Notes: generated by a model from the letters alone, not told the origin. A DNA stretch of 64,000 bases from Mycobacteriaceae bacterium (GCA_019749805.1 JAIEPH010000027.1:1-64000); one strand, 5' to 3'; counted from the stretch's first letter, positions 17,431 through 26,845 are shown. Numbers and translations are program-made.

Positions 17431-18615
17431 TTAGGACTCGCCTTCCAGCGTCAGCACCGTGATGTCGGGCGGTGCGCCGATCCGGACGGGCGGCCCCCAG
17501 AACCCCGCCCCGCGGGTGACGTACAACTGGGTGTCGTCAACGGTTGACAGGCCTGCCAGTGACGGCTGCACCATTTCGACCACGTAGTGGAAAGGCCACA
17601 TCTGCCCGCCGTGGGTGTGCCCGGACAGCTGCAGGTCGACTCCGCGGGCGGCGGCCTCGGACACCATGACCGGTTGGTGCGCGAGCAGGATCGTCGGTCG
17701 TGAGTCGTCGACGCCGGCCAGGGCGCGGTCGAAGTCGGGCGGGTCGTCGCGTTGCTCGCCCGCGAAGTCGTTGATGCCGGCGAGGTCGAAGGCGGCGCCG
17801 CCACGGCGGATCGCGGTGTTCTCGTTGCGCAGCGACTGGACCCCGAACCGCTCCAGCTCGTTCAGCCATTCGGCGGTGTCCTCGACGAAGTACTCGTGGT
17901 TGCCCGTGACGAAGAACGTGCCCTCCGGCGCGGCCAGATCCTGAAACGGTGCGGCCGCGGGCCCGAGTTCGGCGACGGTGCCGTCCACCAGATCCCCGAC
18001 GATCGCGACCAGGTCGACGTCCGCGGCGTTGATGATGTCGACGATGCGCTCGGTGTGCGCCCGCCCCACCAGCGGCCCGAGATGGATATCGGACACCAAC
18101 GCGATGCGGAACCCGCCGAACGCGGGATCCAACCGCCGCAGTCGCACCGGAACCCGCAGCAGGTCAGGCGGTCCCAGCGCGGTGGCCGTGCCGACGCCGA
18201 CCAGGCCGACCGACGCCGCCCCGGCGGCGACCGCACTCGCTCGCGCGAGGAACATCCGGCGATTCAGCGCATGGCGATCAGGCTCGGCAGGCTCTTCGGG
18301 AGCGGTTGGTGCTTGCCGGTGTCGCTTGGCCCAGCCGCGCCACGCCAGCCGCACCGGCTCGAGGACGAGCAATGTCAGGAACAGGTAGACGAGCACCCCG
18401 AACCACAGGTACGCCGGCCATGCGTACCAGCCGGACTTGGAGACGTCGGTGAATCGTGGCACGACGAGCGCGGCGACCAGCAGCACCGCCAGCCCGATGA
18501 GCACCGCCGTCAGGGTCCGTCGGGTGCGTCCCGGCCACGTGGTGTCCCTGACGAACCGCTTCCACACGTAGACGTTCATCAGCGCCAGGACCGCGCTGAG
18601 CACCACGATGAACAT
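17431..18615 (-). CDS. Membrane-anchored metallophosphoesterase (paralogue 1)
   Basis: 394 residues from ATG 18615. Several N-terminal membrane segments (about residues 1-20, 37-58, 68-90) are followed by a twin-arginine-like stretch NRRMFLARASAVAAG and then a calcineurin-like domain facing outward. All metal motifs are present: VSDIHLG (about 175), VGDLVDG, GNHEY (about 240) and SGHTHGGQMWPF (about 332). Such YkuE-like enzymes hydrolyse phosphoesters, perhaps of lipids or nucleotides; the substrate is unknown. A paralogue with the same architecture is at 48464-49654. Confidence 0.87.
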   Translation of the reverse strand: MFIVVLSAVLALMNVYVWKRFVRDTTWPGRTRRTLTAVLIGLAVLLVAALVVPRFTDVSKSGWYAWPAYLWFGVLVYLFLTLLVLEPVRLAWRGWAKRHRQAPTAPEEPAEPDRHALNRRMFLARASAVAAGAASVGLVGVGTATALGPPDLLRVPVRLRRLDPAFGGFRIALVSDIHLGPLVGRAHTERIVDIINAADVDLVAIVGDLVDGTVAELGPAAAPFQDLAAPEGTFFVTGNHEYFVEDTAEWLNELERFGVQSLRNENTAIRRGGAAFDLAGINDFAGEQRDDPPDFDRALAGVDDSRPTILLAHQPVMVSEAAARGVDLQLSGHTHGGQMWPFHYVVEMVQPSLAGLSTVDDTQLYVTRGAGFWGPPVRIGAPPDITVLTLEGES

Positions 18616-18675
18616 TGGCCGCCAGCTTATGCATAAGCTGCATTGCGCCTGGTTCAGACAGGATCCGTCAAAGGC

Positions 18676-18701
18676 AAAAATGGAAGGGCCGACGCCCTTC
18701 C
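18676..18701 (-). terminator. Intrinsic terminator facing left, upstream of helR
   Basis: GGAAGGGC (18682-18689) and GCCCTTCC (18694-18701) form a perfect 8-bp stem with a 4-base loop; on the minus strand it is followed by ATTTTTG. It would stop leftward transcription coming from helR territory before it reaches the metallophosphoesterase gene. Confidence 0.5.
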
Positions 18702-18711
18702 ACCCACAACA

Positions 18712-18717
18712 TATAAC
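18712..18717 (+). promoter_or_regulatory. Candidate -10 element (TATAAC) of helR
   Basis: TATAAC ends 7 bases before the rifamycin-associated element, so the predicted start point falls inside that element. No clear -35 is seen; the 3' arm of the terminator hairpin occupies that region. Confidence 0.4.
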
Positions 18718-18724
18718 GCACATA

Positions 18725-18744
18725 GGGGCTTGCGGCAAGGCCCC
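18725..18744 (+). promoter_or_regulatory. Rifamycin-associated element (RAE)
   Basis: GGGGCTTGCGGCAAGGCCCC, a near-perfect inverted repeat. To my recollection this is the consensus RAE found before rifamycin-inducible resistance genes in actinobacteria. It lies 61 bases before the helR start, overlapping the predicted transcription start. Confidence 0.85.
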
Positions 18745-18805
18745 CGCCGTCCCGCACAATCGTGCCCTGACCTGGGCCGTGGGTCAGCTGACGATTTGGG
18801 GGCAT

Positions 18806-20974
18806 GTGTCTAAGCAGGACTATGACGACGAGCTGCGCTGCGAGCAGACCTACGTCGACGGGTTGTACGCACGGCTGGACGCCGAACGCGCGCGGGTGAA
18901 GGGCAAGTACAGCGACGCGCTCGGGGCCCCGGTGGACCGCATGGACGGCGGCACGCTCGTGGCACGCGATGTCGAGGTGCGGGCGCTGGCCAAACAGGCC
19001 GCTCGCCTCGAGGTGGCCGACAGCGGTCTGTGCTTCGGCCGGCTCGACAGCGTCACCGGCGAGCGGTCGTACATCGGCCGCATCGGGATTCTCGACGAAG
19101 ACAAGGAGCCGCTGCTGCTCGACTGGCGGGCGCCCGCGGCTCGCGCTTTCTACATCGCGACCGCGGCCACCCCGGAGAACATGCGTCTGCGTCGCCAGTT
19201 CCACACCCGCGGACGGCGGATCGTCGACTTCACCGACGAGGTTCTCGGCCGACCCACCGGCGACGAACGCGGCGACGCGGCACTGCTCGCCGCGATCAAC
19301 GCACCCCGCGGGGAAGGCATGCGCGACATCGTCGCGACGATCCAGGCCGAGCAGGACGAGATCATCCGCAGCGATCACCCCGGTGTTCTGGTGATCGAGG
19401 GCGGACCAGGCACCGGCAAGACCGTGGTGGCGCTGCACCGCGTGGCCTACCTGCTCTACACCCAGCGCAAGCGGATGGAACGCCACGGTGTCCTCGTCAT
19501 CGGTCCCAACCCGGCGTTCCTCGACCACATCGGCCGGGTTCTCCCGTCGCTGGGCGAGTCCGACGTCGTGTTCATGACAGTCGGTGACCTCGTGCCCGGC
19601 CTGCACGTCACTGCCGAGGACGCCGACGAAGCCGCGCGGATCAAGGGATCGCTGAAGATGCTCGACGTGCTTGCCGCCGCCGTCGCGGATCGACAACGGC
19701 TGCCGAAGGATCCGCTACCGATCGAGCTGTCGGACGTCACGGTGCGCATCGACGCCGAAACCGCGGAGTGGGCCCGCGAGGAGGCGCGGACGAGCGACCG
19801 GCCGCACAACGACGCTCGCGAGGTGTTCACCGAGATCATCACCTACGTCCTAACCGAACGCGCGATCGCGCGCATCGGCAAGGGCTGGCTGACCCGCGAC
19901 GACCGCGATGCGTGGGAGCAGTTGCGCACCAACCTGATCGACGAGCTCGCCGACAACGCCGCGTTCACCGCCGCGCTTGACGAACTCTGGCCGAAGCTCA
20001 CGCCGCAGACTCTGCTGTCGGAGCTGTACTCGTCGCGCGAACGCCTACGCGCCGCGAAGGCGGACGAGGTGCTGTACCGCGCCGACGGCGACGCCTGGAC
20101 CATCTCCGATGTGCCGCTGCTCGACGAACTCGTCGACCTGCTTGGCCGCGACAAGACGGCCGACGACACCGCCGCGCGGGAACGCAACGCCGAAGCCGCG
20201 TACGCCGCCGGCGTGCTCGACCTGCTCGTCAGCCGCGAGGATCTGATGGACGACGAGGACCATCTGATCGCCCAGGACCTGCTCTACGCCGAGGATCTGG
20301 CCGAACGCTTCATCGAGCGCGATACCCGGGAACTCACCGAACGCGCTGCCGCAGACCGCGATTGGACCTACGGGCATGTCGTGGTCGACGAGGCGCAGGA
20401 ACTGTCCGCGATGGACTGGCGGGTGCTGATGCGGCGCTGTCCGAACCGGTCGTTCACCGTGGTCGGAGATCTGGCCCAGCGACGGTCGGCGGCCGGCGCG
20501 ACGGCATGGGACACCACGCTCGAGCCGTATGTGCCAGGCCGGTGGGTCTACCGGTCCCTTTCGGTGAACTACCGCACACCCGCGGAGATCATGGCCGTCG
20601 CCGCCGCGCTGCTGGCGGAGTTCGCACCCGACATCCGACCACCGGACTCGGTGCGCGCGTGCGGGGTGATGCCGTGGTCACGGCGGGTCACCGATGACGA
20701 ATTGGCCTCGGCTATCGATGAATTCGTCGAGATGGAGGCGCAGCGCGAGGGCACCAGTGTCGTGATCGGGCCATTGGATGTGCCCGGTGCGGTACCGCCG
20801 TCGGAAACCAAGGGCCTGGAGTTCGACGCCGTGCTGGTGGTCGACCCGGATCGGATCATGGCCGCGGGACCGCGCGGCGCGGCCGAGCTGTATGTCGCGC
20901 TGACCCGAGCCACCCAGCGGCTCGGTGTGCTGCACCGCGCGCCGCTGCCGATGGCGCTGAGCGGACTCGCCTGA
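18806..20974 (+). CDS. helR: HelD/HelR-type RNA polymerase-rescue ATPase, likely rifamycin resistance
   Basis: 722 residues from GTG 18806; open frame upstream runs through the RAE region and is not coding. An N-terminal coiled-coil arm (about residues 1-75) precedes a UvrD-like ATPase: Walker A GGPGTGKTVVAL (about 200-210), VVVDEAQELSAMDW (motif II), FTVVGDLAQRR and VALTRATQRLG near the end. An acidic loop-like stretch with DLMDDED sits about residue 482, in the region where HelD/HelR insert a loop into the polymerase channel. HelD recycles stalled RNAP; HelR also displaces rifamycins. The upstream RAE favours HelR, but sequence alone cannot exclude a housekeeping HelD. Confidence 0.88.
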   Translation: MSKQDYDDELRCEQTYVDGLYARLDAERARVKGKYSDALGAPVDRMDGGTLVARDVEVRALAKQAARLEVADSGLCFGRLDSVTGERSYIGRIGILDEDKEPLLLDWRAPAARAFYIATAATPENMRLRRQFHTRGRRIVDFTDEVLGRPTGDERGDAALLAAINAPRGEGMRDIVATIQAEQDEIIRSDHPGVLVIEGGPGTGKTVVALHRVAYLLYTQRKRMERHGVLVIGPNPAFLDHIGRVLPSLGESDVVFMTVGDLVPGLHVTAEDADEAARIKGSLKMLDVLAAAVADRQRLPKDPLPIELSDVTVRIDAETAEWAREEARTSDRPHNDAREVFTEIITYVLTERAIARIGKGWLTRDDRDAWEQLRTNLIDELADNAAFTAALDELWPKLTPQTLLSELYSSRERLRAAKADEVLYRADGDAWTISDVPLLDELVDLLGRDKTADDTAARERNAEAAYAAGVLDLLVSREDLMDDEDHLIAQDLLYAEDLAERFIERDTRELTERAAADRDWTYGHVVVDEAQELSAMDWRVLMRRCPNRSFTVVGDLAQRRSAAGATAWDTTLEPYVPGRWVYRSLSVNYRTPAEIMAVAAALLAEFAPDIRPPDSVRACGVMPWSRRVTDDELASAIDEFVEMEAQREGTSVVIGPLDVPGAVPPSETKGLEFDAVLVVDPDRIMAAGPRGAAELYVALTRATQRLGVLHRAPLPMALSGLA

Positions 20975-20976
20975 CG

Positions 20977-21699
20977 CTATTTCCAGGCGAACACGGGTTG
21001 TTCGAGCTCGTCGACCGGATCGGTGCGGCCCTCGAGGCAGAGCCAGCGCAGCTGCAGCAGGACCGCGCCGGTGGGTGCGTGGATCAGGTCGTTGCCCAAC
21101 GGAATCTGCACGACGGGGCGCGGGCTCTCGGGGATGGTGATGAACCGCGGCGAGTCGTCGCGCTGCAACTGATGCAGACCGACGCGGTAGACGGCCACCA
21201 CCTCGTCGGGTGCGGGACGCAGGTCCAGCCGGCCGCCGCCCCAGATGACCACCGGGGTGATCACGTAACCGGACCGCGTCGGGTAGTCGTCGAGCAGACC
21301 CAGCACCGACGAGTGCGGCAGCGTGACACCGACCTCCTCGTCCAGCTCGCGTAACGCCGCGTCGACGGCATCCTCGCCCGGGTCCAGGCGGCCACCGGGC
21401 AAAGCCCACTGGGCGGGGTGCGACGTCAGCCGCGACGTCCTTCGGCAGAGCAGAAACGCGGCGCCGCCGGAGACGTCGACCATGCGGCCGTCGAGGCCCT
21501 CTCCTTCCGGCATCGGCCGGCCCCCGATCCACTCGCCGACGGGCGCCGGATCCACCCGGTCCTCGCCGAGCTCGGAGTCGACAAGGACCACCGCGACGGC
21601 GGCGTGCCGCTTGGTCGGATCGGTCAGGGCGCGGCGCTCATGGCCGGCGAGTCGGGCCCGCACCTGTTTGTGGAGTGCGTCGTCGTAGATCACGGTCAC
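20977..21699 (-). CDS. Nudix hydrolase (CoA/nucleotide pyrophosphatase type)
   Basis: 240 residues with a perfect Nudix box at about residues 102-124: G-x5-E-x7-REL-x-EE-x-G-V, read as GRLDPGEDAVDAALRELDEE and on to VGV. The surrounding layout (FLLCRRTSRLTSHPAQWALPGG before, LLDDYPTRSGYVITPVV after) resembles CoA pyrophosphatases of the NudL/YeaB group, though the substrate cannot be fixed by sight. Start is GTG. It is divergent from the MarR gene with a very short A/T-rich gap and ends two bases from helR's stop. Confidence 0.88.
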   Translation of the reverse strand: MTVIYDDALHKQVRARLAGHERRALTDPTKRHAAVAVVLVDSELGEDRVDPAPVGEWIGGRPMPEGEGLDGRMVDVSGGAAFLLCRRTSRLTSHPAQWALPGGRLDPGEDAVDAALRELDEEVGVTLPHSSVLGLLDDYPTRSGYVITPVVIWGGGRLDLRPAPDEVVAVYRVGLHQLQRDDSPRFITIPESPRPVVQIPLGNDLIHAPTGAVLLQLRWLCLEGRTDPVDELEQPVFAWK

Positions 21700-21715
21700 C
21701 GCTCGACCATAGTAA

Positions 21716-21740
21716 ACATGTATGTGCTATGCATATATGC
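21716..21740. promoter_or_regulatory. A/T-rich palindromic tract between nudix and marR
   Basis: Contains ACATGT (21716-21721) and the perfect 10-base palindrome GCATATATGC (21731-21740) in an otherwise GC-rich region. It is the likely promoter area of the divergent pair and a candidate MarR operator. If marR starts at GTG 21741 the whole tract is non-coding. Confidence 0.4.
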
Positions 21741-22193
21741 GTGCCGCATTCGCGATACGACCATCTCGACGAGCTGCTGACGCGCCTTCATGTCGCACGT
21801 CAGCGGCCGAGCTGGCGTCGGCGGCTCCTCGACGGAGACCCGGTCGCGAACGTGTCGACGCTGCGCGTGCTGCGGGCCGTCGAGAACTCCGGCGATGGGG
21901 CCTCGGTCAGCGACGTCGCCGAGTACATGGCCGTCGAGCATTCGACCGCCAGCCGCACGGTCGGCGCCGTCGTCGCCGCCGGACTGCTGACAAAGGCGTT
22001 CGCCGCCGACGACCAACGCCGTTGCGTGCTGGTGCTCACCGAACTCGGCCGCAACGCGCTCGCGACGGTGACCGAGCGGCGACGTGAGCTGGTCGCCGAG
22101 ACCATTGCGGACTGGCCCGACGCCGACGTCGACACCCTCGTCGTCCTGTTGGAGCGGCTGACCGACCGCTTCGAAAGCTCGGCGGGCCGATGA
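21729..22193 (+). CDS. MarR-family transcriptional regulator
   Basis: 154 residues from ATG 21729; GTG 21741 (150 residues) is an equally good start and would free the upstream palindrome from the coding region. The winged helix is visible: VSTLRVLRAVENSG, then VSDVAEYMAVEHSTASRTVG (recognition helix) and the wing DDQRRCVLVLTELG. Its stop overlaps the ATG of the MFS gene (ATGA at 22190-22193). MarR proteins often repress an adjacent efflux pump in response to its substrate, which fits here. Confidence 0.88.
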   Translation: MHICVPHSRYDHLDELLTRLHVARQRPSWRRRLLDGDPVANVSTLRVLRAVENSGDGASVSDVAEYMAVEHSTASRTVGAVVAAGLLTKAFAADDQRRCVLVLTELGRNALATVTERRRELVAETIADWPDADVDTLVVLLERLTDRFESSAGR

Positions 22194-23443
22194 CCGCGGA
22201 AACCACCACCGCCCCGACCGGGGCCCGCAGCGCGCTGCGGCTGATGTTCGACCCGGTCTTCGGCGCGCTGTTCTGGGGCAAGATGATCTCGGTCGTCGCC
22301 GTGTGGACGCACGGCATCGTCGCGGCGATCGTGATGTACGACGCGACGCGATCCGCACTCATGGTGGGTCTCGTCGGCGTCGTCCAGTTCGCGCCGCAAC
22401 TGATCCTCAGCCCGACCAGCGGCAAATGGGCCGACACCGGGAACCCCGCTCGACAGATCCTGCTCGGCCGGGTGCTGTGTGTGGCTGGTTCCGGTTTCAC
22501 CGCAGCATGGCTCTTCGTCGAGCCCTCGCAGCAGGGCATGTCCGCGGCCGCGCCCGTTCTCCTCGGGACCCTGCTCGTAGGCTTCGGGTTCGTCGTCGGT
22601 GGTCCTGCGATGCAGTCGATCGTGCCGGATCTGATTCGCGACGGTGAGCTCTCAACGGCCATGGCGCTCAACAGCATTCCCATGACGATCGGACGTATCC
22701 TCGGTCCCGCGTCCGGTGCCTATCTCGCTGCACATCTGGGGGCGGCGGCCGGCTTCGGCGTCAGCGCCGCTCTACACCTGGTGTTTGCAGTCTTCCTTCT
22801 CGTCGTGCGGTTTCCGGCGCCGCCAGTACGGGTGGACGGTACGGACTACCGCGTCCGGGCCGCCCTCAAATACGTGTGGCGCGACCGCCCGCTGCTGCTG
22901 GCGTTGATCGCGGTGGGTGCGGTCGGCTTCGCATCGGACTCGTCGATCACGTTGGCCCCATCGATGGCCGATGAACTGGGCGGCGACGCACAGCTGATCG
23001 GGGTGCTGTCGGCGAGTTTCGGCGTCGGCGCGGCACTGGGGATGGCGGCGCTGGCGATCATGGGCGGCCGGATGGCGTCGGCGAACGTGTCCGCGATCGG
23101 ATTGGTGGGACTGGGTGCGGGCTGCGCGGTGCTCGTGGCCGCGACGGAGCCTGCGCTCGCGATCGGCGGGTTCGCGCTGGCGGGACTGGGCTTCGGCTGG
23201 GCGATGACCGGGCTGAGCACCGTGGTGCAGGAGCGCGCCCCCGAGGGGTTGCGGGGCCGGATCATGGCGCTCTGGCTCGTGGGCTTCCTCGGATCGCGAC
23301 CGCTCGCCGCCGCGCTGCTCGGCGGAACCGCCGACGCGTTCAGCGTGCACGCGGGGTTCGCGGTCGCCGCCGTGCTGTGTCTGCTGGTTGCGCTGTGGTG
23401 CCGACCGTCGAACATCACCGGACCACTGCCGGCCCGGGTTTGA
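22190..23443 (+). CDS. MFS transporter
   Basis: 417 residues with twelve predicted membrane segments and the EntS/MFS-3-like N-terminus (FGALFWGKMISVVAVWTHGI). Typical loop motifs are SGKWADTGNPARQILLGRV after segment 2 and GLRGRIMALWLVGFLGSRPL late in the chain. It probably exports a small hydrophobic compound. It is translationally coupled to the MarR regulator and followed after 6 bases by the methyltransferase gene. Confidence 0.87.
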   Translation: MTAETTTAPTGARSALRLMFDPVFGALFWGKMISVVAVWTHGIVAAIVMYDATRSALMVGLVGVVQFAPQLILSPTSGKWADTGNPARQILLGRVLCVAGSGFTAAWLFVEPSQQGMSAAAPVLLGTLLVGFGFVVGGPAMQSIVPDLIRDGELSTAMALNSIPMTIGRILGPASGAYLAAHLGAAAGFGVSAALHLVFAVFLLVVRFPAPPVRVDGTDYRVRAALKYVWRDRPLLLALIAVGAVGFASDSSITLAPSMADELGGDAQLIGVLSASFGVGAALGMAALAIMGGRMASANVSAIGLVGLGAGCAVLVAATEPALAIGGFALAGLGFGWAMTGLSTVVQERAPEGLRGRIMALWLVGFLGSRPLAAALLGGTADAFSVHAGFAVAAVLCLLVALWCRPSNITGPLPARV

Positions 23444-23449
23444 TGCCGC

Positions 23450-24289
23450 GTGGAACACACATCCGGCGACCGCGCCGACGCCGGCATGCTCACCGGAGTC
23501 TCGGAGACGGCACTGCTGACGCTGAACGGCAGGGCATTTCAAGCCCGCCACCCGGACGCCATCATCCATGACCCGATGGCCATCCGGCTCGTCGATGCGA
23601 TCGACTTCGACTTCGACAAGTTCGGTCGACGCAAGGGTCAGGAGATGGCCCTGCGGTCGCTCGCGTTCGACCGAGCCGCGACGCGCTACCTCTCTCGGCA
23701 TCCGAACGCCACCGTGGTCGCCCTCGCCGAAGGCCTGCAGACCAGTTTCTGGCGCCTCAGCAGTGCGTTACCCGACTACGGATTCCGTTGGATCACGGTC
23801 GATTTCCAACCGATCATCGACCTCCGTCGGCGGCTGCTGCCGGCGTCTGAGCGCATCACCACCCTCGCGCAGTCCGCGCTGGATTACACCTGGATGGACA
23901 CCGTCGACTCGAGCAACGGTGTCTTCATCACCGCAGAGGGCCTGCTGATGTATCTGCAACCGGCCGAGGCGATGTCCCTGATCACCGAGTGTGCCCGGCG
24001 CTTTCCCGGCGCTCAGATGATCTTCGATCTCCCGCCGGTGATGGTGAAGCGCTTGGCGCCGAAGGGTATGCGCTCGTCACGGCGCTATCGTGTCCCACCG
24101 ATGCCGTTCAGCCTGTCCCCCGGTCAGCTGGCCGATCTGGCCAACACAGTGCCCGGTATCCGAGCCGTCCACGACCTGCCGATGCCCAAGGGGCGAGGAT
24201 TCGTGTTCGAGAAGTTGTTCCCGGCCTTCTGGCAGTGGAAGCCGACCAAACAACACCGCGGCGCCTACACGCTGCTCGAATTCGGCTGA
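23450..24289 (+). CDS. Class I SAM-dependent methyltransferase (TcmP/PPM1-like)
   Basis: 279 residues of the leucine carboxyl methyltransferase / TcmP family. Features: N-terminal SETALLTLNGRAFQARHPDA, LVDAIDFDFDKF, the SAM-site strand TVVALAEGLQTSFWRL (GLQT replaces the more common GxGxDT), and VFITAEGLLMYLQPAEA, a hallmark of the family. The related enzymes O-methylate polyketides, other secondary metabolites or carboxyl groups. Start is GTG 23450; an internal ATG at 23486 is possible. It lies in the MarR-MFS transcript and could modify the compound the pump exports (inference). Confidence 0.82.
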   Translation: MEHTSGDRADAGMLTGVSETALLTLNGRAFQARHPDAIIHDPMAIRLVDAIDFDFDKFGRRKGQEMALRSLAFDRAATRYLSRHPNATVVALAEGLQTSFWRLSSALPDYGFRWITVDFQPIIDLRRRLLPASERITTLAQSALDYTWMDTVDSSNGVFITAEGLLMYLQPAEAMSLITECARRFPGAQMIFDLPPVMVKRLAPKGMRSSRRYRVPPMPFSLSPGQLADLANTVPGIRAVHDLPMPKGRGFVFEKLFPAFWQWKPTKQHRGAYTLLEFG

Positions 24290-24321
24290 ACCGACAGCCG
24301 TAGGGCAGGCTGGTCCGCGAG

Positions 24322-26823
24322 ATGATCCTGACTGCCCCTAGCCTCGACGACCCCGACGAGCTGTTCACCACGTTCGCGGCGTGGGCCGAGGCGCAGGGCA
24401 CCGTGCTCTACCCCGCACAGGAGGAAGCGCTGATCGAATTGGTCAGCGGCGCGAATGTGGTGCTGGCGACGCCGACCGGTTCGGGCAAGTCATTGGTGGC
24501 GACGGGCGCGCTGTACGCCGCGCTGGCGGCGACGCGGCGCAGCTACTACACCGCGCCGATCAAGGCGTTGGTGAGTGAGAAGTTCTTCGCGCTGTGCGAC
24601 GTGTTCGGTGCGGAGAACGTCGGCATGCTCACCGGCGATGCCGCCGTCAACGCGGGCGCACCGATCATCACCTGCACCGCGGAAGTGTTGGCCAACATCT
24701 CCTTGCGCGAAGGCGCGTCTGCCGACATCGGGTTGGTGGTGATGGACGAGTTCCACTTCTACGGCGATCCCGACCGGGGTTGGGCCTGGCAGGTTCCGCT
24801 GCTGGAGTTGCCGAAGGCCCAATTCCTGCTGATGTCAGCCACACTCGGTGACGTCACGTCCCTGCGCGAGGATCTGACCCGGCGCACCGGGAGGCCGACG
24901 GCGCTGGTGGCCAACGCGGTCCGGCCGGTGCCGCTGCACCACTACTACGCCACCACGCCGATGCACGAGACGATCGGCGACCTACTGCAGACGAAACAGG
25001 CGCCTGTTTACGTGGTGCATTTCACCCAGGCGTCGGCGCTGGAGCGCGCGCAGGCGCTGATGAGCGTCAACGTGTGCACCAAGGAGGAGAAGAAGGCGAT
25101 CGCCGAATTGATCGGCGGCTTTCGGTTCTCGTCCGCGTTCGGGACGACGTTGTCGCGGTTGGTTCGGCACGGAATCGGCGTGCACCACGCCGGGATGCTG
25201 CCCAAGTACCGACGCCTTGTCGAGCAGCTGGCACAGGCCGGCTTGCTCAAAGTCATCTGCGGCACAGACACTCTCGGTGTCGGCATCAACGTCCCGATCC
25301 GGACCGTCGTGTTCTCCGCGTTGTCGAAGTACGACGGCACCCGCACCCGGCTGCTCAACGCCCGCGAGTTTCATCAGATCGCGGGCCGGGCCGGACGGGC
25401 CGGCTATGACACCGCGGGCACCGTCGTCGTCCAGGCACCCGACCACGAGGTTGAGAACCTCAAACAGTTCGCGAAGGTGGCGGACGATCCGAAGAAGCGG
25501 CGAAAGCTGGTGCGCCGCAAGGTGCCCGAGGGCATGGTGCCGTGGAGCGAGAAGACGATTACGAAATTGGTGGACGCCGCCCCCGAGCCGCTTACCAGCA
25601 ACATGCGGGTGTCGACGGCGATGATCCTCGATGTCGTCGACCGCCCGGGTGACCCGTTCGCCGCGATGCGCAGGCTGTTGACCGAGAACCACGAGCCACG
25701 CAAGCGTCAGCTGCGGCACATCCGCGAGGCGGTGGGTATCGCCCGGTCGCTGCTGCAGGCGGGTGTTGTGGAGCGGCTTTCTGAACCCGAGCCCGATGGG
25801 CGCCGTTACCGGCTGACCGTGGATCTGCCCCCGGACTTCGCGTTGAACCAGCCGCTGTCGACGTTCGCGCTGGCGGCGGTCGAGGTGCTCGATGCGAAGT
25901 CGGAAACATATGCACTGGATGTGGTTTCGGTCATCGAGGCGACGCTGGAGGATCCGCGTCAGATCATGGCCGCCCAGTTGAAGAAGGCACGGGGTGAGGC
26001 CATCACGGCGATGAAGGCCGAGGGCATCGAGTACGACGAGCGGATGGAACTGCTGGACGACGTCACCTACCCGCGCCCGCTGGAGGAACTGCTCGGGTAC
26101 ACCTTCGAGGTGTATCTGCGGACCAATCCGTGGGCCGCCGATGGTCAGCTGGCGCCGAAGTCCGTCGTGCGCGAGATGTGGGAGCGGGCCTTCACGTTCC
26201 GTGAGTACGTCAGCGTATACGGACTTACCCGTGCGGAGGGCGCGGTGCTGCGCTACCTGTCGGATGCGTTCAAGGCGCTGCGGTCGGGTGTGCCTGCTTC
26301 CGCGCGGACCGAGGAGCTCACCGACATCGTCGAGTGGCTCGGCGAGCTTGTACGCCAAGTCGATTCGAGTCTGCTGGACGAATGGGAGGAGCTCACCAAC
26401 CCCGACCAGCCGCTGGAGGCGCCGGTCGCGGTGCCCGCCCGGCCGCGCCCGTTGACGGGGAACGAGCGGGCGTTCACCGCGATGGTGCGCAATGCGCTGT
26501 TCCGCCGGGTCGAGTTGTTCGCGCGGCGGCGGTGGGATGAGCTCGGCGAGTTGGACTCCGGCTCGGGATGGACGTCGGAACGTTGGCAGGACGTGGGTGA
26601 TGAGTACTTCACCGAGCACGACGAGGTCTTGACGGGAGCTGACGCGCGCGGTCCCACGCTGTTGATCATCGATCGTGAGCCCGGCGTGTGGCGGGCGCGT
26701 CAGATCCTCGACGACCCTGCAGGCGACCATGACTGGGGCTTTTCAGCGGAGGTCGACCTGGAGGCGTCCGACGAGGAGGGGGCGGCCGTTCTTCGCGTGA
26801 TCGACGCGGGGCGGATGGACTAG
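24322..26823 (+). CDS. Ski2/Mtr4-like superfamily II helicase with DUF3516-type C-terminus
   Basis: 833 residues. Helicase core: Walker A ATPTGSGKSLVATGA (about residues 51-65), VVMDEFHFYGD (DExH box, about 138-148), LMSATLGDV, HHAGMLPKYRRLVE and QIAGRAGRAGYDTAG (about 352-366). The C-terminal 400 residues contain the actinobacterial DUF3516 region with many charged helices. Such enzymes act on structured RNA; cellular role is not established. It follows the methyltransferase gene by 32 bases but has a broad conserved function, so operon membership need not mean shared role. Confidence 0.88.
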   Translation: MILTAPSLDDPDELFTTFAAWAEAQGTVLYPAQEEALIELVSGANVVLATPTGSGKSLVATGALYAALAATRRSYYTAPIKALVSEKFFALCDVFGAENVGMLTGDAAVNAGAPIITCTAEVLANISLREGASADIGLVVMDEFHFYGDPDRGWAWQVPLLELPKAQFLLMSATLGDVTSLREDLTRRTGRPTALVANAVRPVPLHHYYATTPMHETIGDLLQTKQAPVYVVHFTQASALERAQALMSVNVCTKEEKKAIAELIGGFRFSSAFGTTLSRLVRHGIGVHHAGMLPKYRRLVEQLAQAGLLKVICGTDTLGVGINVPIRTVVFSALSKYDGTRTRLLNAREFHQIAGRAGRAGYDTAGTVVVQAPDHEVENLKQFAKVADDPKKRRKLVRRKVPEGMVPWSEKTITKLVDAAPEPLTSNMRVSTAMILDVVDRPGDPFAAMRRLLTENHEPRKRQLRHIREAVGIARSLLQAGVVERLSEPEPDGRRYRLTVDLPPDFALNQPLSTFALAAVEVLDAKSETYALDVVSVIEATLEDPRQIMAAQLKKARGEAITAMKAEGIEYDERMELLDDVTYPRPLEELLGYTFEVYLRTNPWAADGQLAPKSVVREMWERAFTFREYVSVYGLTRAEGAVLRYLSDAFKALRSGVPASARTEELTDIVEWLGELVRQVDSSLLDEWEELTNPDQPLEAPVAVPARPRPLTGNERAFTAMVRNALFRRVELFARRRWDELGELDSGSGWTSERWQDVGDEYFTEHDEVLTGADARGPTLLIIDREPGVWRARQILDDPAGDHDWGFSAEVDLEASDEEGAAVLRVIDAGRMD

Positions 26824-26845
26824 CGGTCCGCTGGGCGCGTCACGA

